Both the position numbers and the translations under genes were made by a program. A stretch of DNA of 64,000 nucleotides, taken from positions 620,001 to 684,000 of the forward strand of contig NC_063078.1 in NCBI RefSeq assembly GCF_022605165.1. The letters run 5' to 3'. The notes under the pieces are model-generated. The model was not told the origin of the DNA and did not search any database. It saw nothing but the letters and a program-made list of their open reading frames with translations. Below are positions 56,215 through 64,000 of the stretch, piece by piece; the stretch's first letter is position 1, and each line of letters begins with the position of its first letter. This DNA comes from Purpureocillium takamizusanense. Taxonomy: Eukaryota > Ascomycota > Sordariomycetes > Hypocreales > Ophiocordycipitaceae.

Positions 56215-57936
56215 TCAACCCCAAAATGGCATCCACCTCTTCTTCGCCGCCATGGCCCGCTGCAGGTGAGCCCGCCGGAGCATCTCTTTGTTGCGCGAGT
56301 CCAACAGGCCCAGGGCGCCATCTTCGCGGTACGACATGCCCCGCGGCATCGACGGCCTCTCGCCGCTCATCATCTTGATGCGCTGCACCTTTCGCAGCTT
56401 GACGAGGCCGTACCAACAGACAATGAGAGAAAAGATGGACGATACACCCGTTACCGCGCTAAAACCCCAGTTGGTCTCCTCGATGAAGTTCTCCAGGTTC
56501 ATGCCGTACAGGCCGGCGAGGAACGTGCCCATGGCCAGCCCAAGGGTTCCTACGCTAAATTTGAGGTCCAGAAGCATGAGGGCGTTGCGGTTGGCATCAA
56601 GAATGGCGCGTACGCTTGCATTCATGTTAGCCCATCGAGAAAAATGTAGGCTGCCAACACCAATTCGGGACTCACATTTCCTCCGTGTTGCGAATTCCCG
56701 ACACCAGGTTGCCGGCCTCCTGGACGATTTCGTCTGTGAGCTTGTTGTACGACTCCAGTAGCATTTCAACTTCTGTGTGATCGTCCAAGCCTCTGTGAAG
56801 ATCATGTTGCTTCTCGGTCAGGTACATCTCAGCCAAGTCATCGTCCGCCTCGAGGAGCTCCTCCAGGGCGTCCCGCACAAGCTTCGCCTTTTGCTCAAAG
56901 GTGCTCACGCGCTTGGATAAGATGAGAAGGATGCGCAGCTTTTCCCGGTCGATATCGTCTTCGAGTTCGCTAAGAATGTGCATGACTGGCTCCCGCACAG
57001 CTTCGAAGTCGGCTTCCATTTCGGACGTCACCGACGTCAGGACGGCCTCGAGGGCCCTAAACTCGTAGGGTAGGCCGTTGGATCCCTGCGACGGCTTTTG
57101 CTGCAACTTGCCCTGCAGGTCGTACATGAAGGCAGACTGTGGGTACGAGGTTTTCGATCCGTAGACGTCGAAGAGCAGCACCCGGTCATGCTTGATCAGG
57201 ACCTTGAGATGTAGCAAGTTCAGGAGAATCGCCGAGGGTCGGATGAGGATGTGTGGCAGATTCGACGAATCAATCTTGCGCAAGTCTCGGGGCAGCAGGC
57301 CATACTATATCGAGCTGTTAGGAGATCTGCCCGGTGATGGATTGCTGCGGCAACGGTCCGTCTCACCTTTGCAATCAGCTCCGTCTTCTTGAATTCGCCA
57401 TCGACCAAAATCACTTTGCCGTTCTCGTCCACTTCGGTGCACCGGAGTCTGGGTTCAAGCGCCGCCTTGGCCGCCATCATCCTCCGGCTGGTGAACATGG
57501 ACGACCCATGCTCGAAGTCTTCGTGTGATGGGAGGTCGTCCGGCTTGAGGGGTTTCGCGCCCTTCCTCGCTGCGCTGCCCCAAAGCCTTTCTTGCCAGGT
57601 CGGCTCGCGCGCGACCTTGGGCACTTGCGGGTCGGCCGACTTTTTCGATGAAGTTGTGGTGCAGAAACCGAGCTGCGAGGGCGCCTGGGTTGTCGGGATT
57701 TTGTTCAGGGGCGAGAACCGCGCCGCGGCCAGAGGCGGCTTCCCGCAGGTGAGCGCCCGAGTCCTCGACTTGTGCCTGCTCGTGCCGCTGCTCGGCCGCA
57801 CCTGTCCACAGACAGGCGCGCTACTCGCTACCGTGCCATAGGAGTGTCGCGACCTCTGGAAGGCCAGTTCGGCCTGTGATCGTAGGAACCGGAGCAAGCT
57901 GCGGGACGGGGCCGGCTGGCGCGCCGCTGGGTGCAT
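56215..57936 (-). CDS. MRS2: Mitochondrial inner-membrane Mg2+ channel Mrs2
   Basis: CorA-family magnesium channel of the inner mitochondrial membrane. Exons 57936-57367, 57304-56676 and 56614-56215, all in phase, 532 residues. A long Arg/Ser-rich N-terminal targeting region of about 100 residues precedes the soluble domain (RCTEVDENGKVILVDGEFKK, YGLLPRDLRKIDSSN, LPHILIRPSAILLNLLHLKV). Long helices follow (AKLVRDALEELLEADDDLAE). TM1 ends in the signature YGMN at 436-439, then NLENFIEETN and TM2 (SAVTGVSSIFSLIVCWYG). The tail is basic (KKRWMPFWG). The second intron uses an AAG acceptor. Confidence 0.94.
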
Positions 57937-58693
57937 CCCGATAATCGCGCAGCAATTGTCGTTTGCGCTCGCGCCCAGGTTTCACGGCTGAAGCAACCGA
58001 CCCTAGGGAGATAAAACTGCTGCTCCCTCGGGCTCGCCAGGAGCTTGCGCGGTACGGGCGTGGGACGTCGAGTCTGACGGAGGTTGTTGCAGCGGAACAG
58101 AAAAAGTTCAAAGGCGTGGAAATTTGGGACGACATCATCGTGGCGCACGGGCCATCTTCGGCGATCATACAACTAGTAACGTAATTACTGGCGCCGCTCC
58201 CACCTTCAGGCACGAAACAATGTGCTATGCTGTGACGGACGACAGCGCATGCTGATAATTGAATCAAATATTTTAATGCACAGAAACTAGGTCCGTATCG
58301 TACTACCGATACTCTTTTTAAAGCGAATTTAGATGCAATCAGCGTCCACGAGTCGGCTCTCATACAAAGTACTCTGTATACTGTACAACAGGGCGAATCC
58401 AGGTCCCTTGGCACTCATCACTAGCTCTCGGCCCCTGGAAACTTCACGACAAAACTTCGCCCGGGCAACGTTCCCCGGTGCAAGGAATACTTAGCCCTTT
58501 GCCAACCTCTCTCCCAACCTCGCCTTGCCTTTCCGCTTCAACGGCCCTCGCAATGCGTTGACAAGTGCCTCGCGTGCCCATGCCAACAATACTGTTCATT
58601 CGACGTGCAGCTTAGCCGTCGGGGATGCTCATGACACGACGACACATTGACACGGGTGACGACAACAACAAAAAGGGTAGCTAGCCGCCTGCC
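57937..58693. other. Divergent region MRS2 / F-box-like gene, with a small coding-like frame
   Basis: Mostly unassigned. A plus-strand frame to 58184 (FTAEATDPREIKLLLPRARQ, then VVAAEQKKFKGVEIWDDI) has protein-like composition. It lacks an ATG: its frame opens at 57963, just 26 bp from the MRS2 start codon. It may be the last exon of an unrecognised small gene, beginning after the CGCCCAG at 57983. I cannot place a first exon. Confidence 0.3.
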
Positions 58694-59811
58694 ATGCCTC
58701 CTACGCCCATCCACGTCAGAGGCAAGCGGAAAGCACTCTCCGACAAGGCGCCGAAAGGCTTGCCTGGCCCGCCGCCAAAGATGCGCAAGTCGCTTGGCAT
58801 CGTCCTGGCCAGCCGTGCGACTCGTGCCGGCGCAACACTCGAGTCGCTCCCGTATGAGATTCTGGAAAGCATCCTGCTCTACAGCACCAATCTCTCGCTA
58901 CCTCGCGCAAGTCCCATCGTTGGCATGAAGCTTTCGAGCCGTGCGACACTGCTGCGGCTTTTCATATGGGCTTTCCACGAGACATGGGAGCAGTCATTTG
59001 GCATACCTGCCAGGCAGCGCCTCTTTCACGTCGGTCAAATGGACGGAGAGAAGCGGCCGCCCTTTCAAGGCGATCATACGCTCCAGGTAATACACACACT
59101 CTCTGTCTTTCTCTCACCCATATTATTTCTGTAAATATAAAATTCACGCCAATGCTAAGTGATGCGCCGCAGAGTGCCCTGCTCGAGCAGCCGTGGGCCA
59201 AGATCGACTTCATCCTCCAAGCACAGCAAGCCTGGGCAGATCGCTATGCGCGTCATCGGTGGTATCAGCACAGCCTACCTCGGCAAGAAAGCTTCAATCC
59301 CATAGACCACGACCACGAAGGAGGCTTCGCCCACTTCAACGCCCGAGAGTGCTTCGAGGTCGATTACCAGCAAGCGCGGCAATGGCCCGCCTTCTTCGCC
59401 ACGTCGCTGCAGTGGCGAGGCCAGGACGTCCATCCCTGGACACGGATGCCCATGGACCTTGTTTCGGGTCCGTGGGACGACGAGCAGCTGCGACGCCTCT
59501 TCTGGCTCAGCCGCGGCGGGCTCAAGATCGGCGACCAAGACCAACAGCGTATGCCCCCCTGGGAGGTCAAGCTGCAGTGTCTCGACAACGCCGCCTTGTC
59601 CGCGCCCGTCCCGAACAGCCTGGTCATCAACTGCCTGATGCAGGACTGGATCTTCACCGATTTGCCGGACGACGTCGTCAGGAAACAGCGCGTTAGTCTT
59701 GACAGGCGAATTGATTGGGGGGCAGACTCGCCAGAAAACAAGCAGACTTTGCGGCAGATTAGGATCGCGCTGGTCTCCTTGTCAGAGCATGAATACACGA
59801 TGCCTCGTTGA
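58694..59811 (+). CDS. F-box-like protein
   Basis: Two exons, 58694-59086 and 59173-59811, phase 0, 343 residues. A basic N-terminus (HVRGKRKALSDKAPKG, PPPKMRKSLG) precedes LESLPYEILESILLYSTNLS at 49-68, an F-box-like helix pair (LPxEIL). The rest (PWAKIDFILQAQQAWADRY, HFNARECFEVDYQQA, LVINCLMQDWIFTDLPDDVV) resembles the large set of fungal F-box-domain proteins lacking recognisable repeats. As an SCF adaptor it would select proteins for ubiquitination; its target is unknown. Confidence 0.7.
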
Positions 59812-62800
59812 TCATCTTAAGGAGACGAGCGTGTCCCTTTTGAGACGAGGCATGAAAGCAGCCGGGCGTCACTTCCGAGTCGTTAAAAGATGCAGCAGTC
59901 GAATGGCGGCACCTGGCAGTCACAGCACCGGGAAAGGGAGCCCGATTTCTCAGCAGAGATCCCCGAGTTGCCTTCCAGTGGGCAGTGATGCCCTCGGAAA
60001 CGCGGCTTGCCTGCCTGCCATCTGGACACTTGCTTCGGCATGTTTCTCAGGAAAGCGAACCCCCATCAAGAAGCATGCAGAGAGGGGGGCCGCCTGCGCC
60101 GAGCTGACAACAACAAATTGGAAATGCCCTACATCGCATTCAAGCGCGTGCGTTGTGCATCTTCGAGTGTCGTGCGGCGGCTCCGCTCCCTGTTCGTCAG
60201 CATCCATCGCCCCCGGCGCGAACCGTGATGCCGGCGTGACTAATAACTCGCGAACAAGCAAAAGCGACGGCTCACCACCACCACCACCACCACCACCTAC
60301 GCAAGCATCCTCCGGCGAGTCTGGAACTGGAAAGCTGCGCCCACGTCCCACAGCCTCCCACCCGCTCGACTGACTACTGGACGCAGCGCAGGCGGAATAT
60401 CCCCCTCCCCCTACCATATGTTGTATTGGTTGGCTGGACTCCGACGTCGTTTGGTGGCCGGAGAGAACGGACAAGAGGGCGAAGCCAGGCATAGCAGCCA
60501 GGCCAAGAAGAGAGACTACAGTGCCATAGCTCGTACACAACAAGTAAAAACACGAGGCGGCCTGATTTCCGGGCTCGCCGCATGTCATGCTGACCAGCCA
60601 TGACTGTGTCGTTGCTTGCTTGAAGGGCGCCGGCTCACATGGACTCATGATGAGTTAGTGCCAAGGCATCGGGCTCCGACTCCGAGCCGCCCCCCATCGC
60701 AAGCACCACGCGCGCGCGCATCATGGCCAGCCAGCCCCTTGACTCTTGCTGCTGCTCCCTTGCGACTCTCGCGGGGGAAACTTCTCCCCTGTCAGGCATA
60801 CCAGCATCGGTGCTGACGCCGCCCCCCGTGCGCCACGGGCCGTTGGATGATGCTTGCTTGCCCGCATGCTTTGCCTGAGTCCCCATCGTGAACTCGCCCA
60901 GCCGCCTCCCAGCGGGACGCGCACGCGCTGTGAAGCGCCTGCGACCCCTCCGGCGCGTCTCTTTCCTTTCTTGCAACGGGCACCATCCATCCATCCATCC
61001 TCGGCCTCCTACGCGCCAGGCCAACATCTCGGGCAACACCAAAACAGCCAGAAAAACCTCGCCCCCCCCCCCCCCCGTGCCTAGCATTTGCTTGCTTGCC
61101 ATGCCCGTCAGCAGCAGCGGGGCCTGGATCTCCGACTCTCTGTTGCGGACAACTTCCTCCGTGGTACGAAGTATCAGTCGTAGTATGTATATAGTAACGT
61201 TATTAGTATGCAGTAGCAGTTGCAGCTGTAGTAGAGTACCAGCAGCAGTAGTAGTAGCGTTGGCCAGACCAGACCTCCCAGCGGGGCGGGTTCGTCGTTC
61301 GTTCCCGCGCACAGCACCGCACCGCCGCCGTGTCGCCACCTGCTGCTTCCCAATGCGGCAAGCTCGCGGACCTCACGCCACACCCACCACACACCAGGCC
61401 GAGCCGGCGTCCCTCGTTATCATCAGGCAGAATGACTCACACGGTCGGTTCGGTTCCAACACCACCATCAGCTCGCGCGCGACTCGCCCTCGCCTTCCCT
61501 TTCACGCGCCATCGCCCCTTTGTTCCAGGGTACAGGACAGTCCAGTACAGTAGTACAGTACATTAGGCAGTAGGAGAGCAGCTCATTCACAGTGGCGTGC
61601 GTGCCCCGGCATTTCCCGGAACACAAGTCGGTTCGGCCGGACAAATCCGCTTGCCTCCCTGCCTACCTGCCTGCCTGCCTGCCTGCCTGTTAACTTCTCA
61701 CACCCAGCACCAGGTGAGCGCCTGTGCTGTCGGCCACACGTTGCTGTCAGCCATGGCGGCGCTCACTGCTTGCTTCAACGTATCAACTTTGGTCGTGTCC
61801 GGGGGGTTGCAGGGCCAGGCAGGGTCAGGACAGCATGCATGCATGTCACTCAACATCCCGTCGTCGCAAGTGCGTATGAAAAGGTACTGTGACACGCACA
61901 GTCGGTATAGTGTCGCAATCAGCAACTGGTCCTCAGCATGTAACTCTTCAATTCTTTTGTGGTCTGGGGGGCCTTCTCAAAGCCAGGCATCCACAGGCCC
62001 GTTGTGCCGAGGGCATCAATGAGGCCGGTGACCTCGCTCCGTCATTAGTGCCAACCATCTCAAGACTTTTCCAAGCTAGCTATTAGATTTCGCCATAGCG
62101 TCATTGCTCTCCACGGTCCAGACCAGCTCTTTGTAAGTTCAGTCTCACTCTGAATAGCGCAAAGAGTTTAGCACAAGGGTTCGGGGAGGTCGAGCAGGTG
62201 GCGTTGCAGCCGTCCAGACGGGCAAGTGAGTCGTCAAGTTTCATGTTGATTATTGCCTTCCTGGCTGTGCTTGTCCGTGAGGCTAAGCTGGAGGCTATTT
62301 GACCGAGTTGCCGAAGGTTGCACAATGTGGTTTTGGCCTGCGACTGTGCTTCCATCGTAATCGGGGTGCCTTGGCCACTTCCACCTTCGTAACATCCAAG
62401 AAACATGAGTCTTCTAGTCGTACAGTCCCATTCCTCCGCTCTTCATAGTCACCGTCCAGCCAACTGCTCATCCCCGGACGACCATTTTTAGCGGCTCATC
62501 CACGTCCCCGAGCCTGGATGATGCATGCTAGATTAACGCGCTTTTCAACCCGTAACCTTTGGACGCCATCTGCACGTTCTATGAACCCAGAGATGGAACG
62601 AACCTCGACCAAGGTATAGTGGTATAAAAAAAGCACCCATGGCAAAGACTCCACTCCTTCCCAACGCTTCCCTATCGATGCGATGTAACGATGTAGAAGC
62701 GCAAAAAGATAAAAGACAAATGGCGGTTATCAAAACGAGTCTGGATGTTACTGTCGCAGACAAATATATGTGGCTGGTGTTGGCGTCCAGTGTAGTAGCT

Positions 62801-62833
62801 GCGCATGTTGTTGCGAAACGGATTGCAAACATG
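59812..62833. other. 3-kb gene-poor region rich in simple repeats
   Basis: No credible gene on either strand. Contents: (CAC/CCA) run at 60275-60297, CCATCCATCCATCCATCC at 60985-61002, C15 at 61062-61076, dispersed GTAGTAGTAGTA near 61225-61260, and CTGCCTGCCTGCC at about 61660-61690. The right half (62100-62540) has a weakly coding-like minus-strand frame of 101 codons (62406-62101) with no family match. The 3' UTR of the partial gene probably occupies the last few hundred bases. Confidence 0.5.
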
Positions 62834-64000
62834 CTAGTTGAGAATACCATCCCACATCCCGGGACCGCGGAGGCTGATGGCCGGGTGAATCTTGGCGGAT
62901 GTGTAGCCGCTGGCGGCTTCTGCGGAGCAGCAGACTCTCTTTCCCGGTGCTCCAACAATCGGGCGACCAGGAAATTGAAGATATGAGTCCGAGACAACGC
63001 CACCTCGAGAGAGAACAAGGCTGTCGGGCCAGCCAGCCTGAGATGCCTCATAGTTTCCAGAGAGAATCTCGCGCACATTGTCCTGCAAGGTGTTGTCCAT
63101 CGACGACGTCCTGCTACGCTTGCACCCAGTCTTGGCGATGGGCGTAGCATTAGCCGAGGCTTGTCTGTGAAGGTCCTGCAAAGCACGAGCCGCATCCGAG
63201 GCTGGGTCTCGTGCCGTCTCGTCGAGATCCATCTCACGCCTTGCCAGTGGGGTTTCCAAGGTGAGGTCACCGAGTTTATGGACCGGGCCGGTATAAGACT
63301 CGGGTGACGACGATGGGCAAGGCTCGTCGTAGTCTTCGGGAACTGAGGGTACCGTCGGTCTAACGCACACCTTGTCATTCCACAGCTTCGTCGCCCGGAA
63401 TCGCGACGGCGCACTACCCCTGCCAGAGCTGGTGTAGGTGGTCGCGCTAACGAGAGACGATGCAGAGGAGATGGACGAGGACCGCGAAGAACGCGACGTA
63501 TCAGAAATCATAGACTCCGGAGAAGACGCTGTCGAGACAGAATTGGCGAGAGAGGAGCGGCGCACGGGGCAGTAGCCCTGGGGTGACGAAGTGCTTGAGC
63601 AGGGGAATCGTTCCAGGGCCTGGGCCGTGTTGATGCAGTTTGCTTGCGCCATGGCCAAGCCCATTGCACCACACTTTCCCATGATCTGCGAAGCAGCACT
63701 CACTGCAGGAGTGCAAAATCCGCTGGTCTGGGGAGTGAGGCGCGGGGTGGGCAGGAGGCCCAGGGACGGAGCAAGACGACCCGGCGTGTAGGCGGACGTG
63801 GGCGCAGGCTCCATGAAAGCCGGTGTGCCGCAAGACGTGGACGTCTGCAAGGGCTTGGAAGTGTCAAGTCCAGGGCGGCCGTCCTGAGTGCGGTTGAGAA
63901 TGCTGCGCGGGGACAAGACGGAAAGGTCGCTGGTCTTGGAGCTGACCTGAGGGATGAGACCCTCAATGTTGGTCAGCTCCGGGTCCAGCTTCAGAATGAT
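62834..64000 (-). CDS. Partial Ser/Pro-rich protein of unknown function (start beyond the window)
   Basis: The minus-strand frame is open from the window edge to the stop at 62834, at least 388 codons. Beyond the first internal Met (MSPRSILNR) it continues upstream as KLDPELTNIEGLIPQVSSKT, so the start lies outside. It contains a Thr/Pro-rich segment (LGLLPTPRLTPQTSGFCTP), a serine-rich stretch (SRSSRSSSISSASSLVSATT) and basic segments (KTGCKRSRTSSMDN). Multiple SP/TP sites suggest phosphoregulation. I cannot assign a family. Confidence 0.65.
   Translation of the reverse strand: MILKLDPELTNIEGLIPQVSSKTSDLSVLSPRSILNRTQDGRPGLDTSKPLQTSTSCGTPAFMEPAPTSAYTPGRLAPSLGLLPTPRLTPQTSGFCTPAVSAASQIMGKCGAMGLAMAQANCINTAQALERFPCSSTSSPQGYCPVRRSSLANSVSTASSPESMISDTSRSSRSSSISSASSLVSATTYTSSGRGSAPSRFRATKLWNDKVCVRPTVPSVPEDYDEPCPSSSPESYTGPVHKLGDLTLETPLARREMDLDETARDPASDAARALQDLHRQASANATPIAKTGCKRSRTSSMDNTLQDNVREILSGNYEASQAGWPDSLVLSRGGVVSDSYLQFPGRPIVGAPGKRVCCSAEAASGYTSAKIHPAISLRGPGMWDGILN

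Noticed and set aside
60635..61339. 234-codon minus-strand frame
   Set aside because: Runs through C15 and simple repeats; composition is repeat-driven.

Overview
The window is nuclear DNA of a filamentous ascomycete, most probably a Sordariomycete and plausibly from Hypocreales. The evidence is short introns of about 40-180 bp with GTRNGT donors and CTRAC branch sites, moderately high GC, dense gene packing on both strands, and a set of typical Pezizomycotina proteins. These include a RID/Masc1-type cytosine methyltransferase, an Ssz1-type Hsp70, the exomer protein Chs5, a Las17-type WASP and a homeobox/C2H2 regulator. The genus is inference. I recognised no rRNA gene, tRNA gene, CRISPR array or intact transposon.

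Layout. 0-9 kb is housekeeping: POP1 (RNase P/MRP), an NT-C2 domain protein, SSZ1 (ribosome-associated chaperone) and RRP40 (exosome). 9-16 kb holds a C2H2 zinc-finger protein with an N-terminal membrane segment and a broken, tandemly repeated C-terminal extension. It is followed by an AT-rich decayed block, a helicase relic and a RID-type methyltransferase. 17.6-24 kb is SEN1, a 2042-residue RNA/DNA helicase. 24-34.2 kb has a 3.4-kb gene-poor stretch, a large conserved-looking protein of unknown function, a short-chain dehydrogenase, CHS5 and an NTF2-like protein. 34.2-39.3 kb is an accessory island with a cysteine-rich, secreted-type gene, a decayed member of an expanded fungal family and a locus split by an in-frame TGA. 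39.3-44.1 kb is a divergent pair: a homeobox/C2H2 factor facing a two-domain enzyme. 44.2-59.8 kb returns to core genes: a predicted mitochondrial protein, eIF1A, LAS17/WASP, two small genes too short for ordinary ORF calling, RAD1/XPF, MRS2 and an F-box-like protein. The last 4 kb is mostly gene-poor and ends in a partial gene that enters from the right edge.

Functional links. Chs5 (exomer cargo sorting) and Las17 (actin patch nucleation) both serve polarised growth. Pop1, Rrp40 and Sen1 act in nuclear RNA processing. Ssz1 and eIF1A act in translation. RID and XPF are genome-maintenance genes. The presence of RID is relevant to the RIP-like decay seen in the window.

Most notable observations. 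(1) One open frame fuses a diaminopropionate-ammonia-lyase-like PLP enzyme to an M20 deacylase, the same pair encoded by adjacent ygeX and ygeY in E. coli. (2) A C2H2 zinc-finger protein appears to be membrane anchored, and its repeat-bearing C-terminus is cut by a CAG-to-TAG difference. (3) Tandem splice acceptors in LAS17 decide whether the Arp2/3-binding acidic tail is made.
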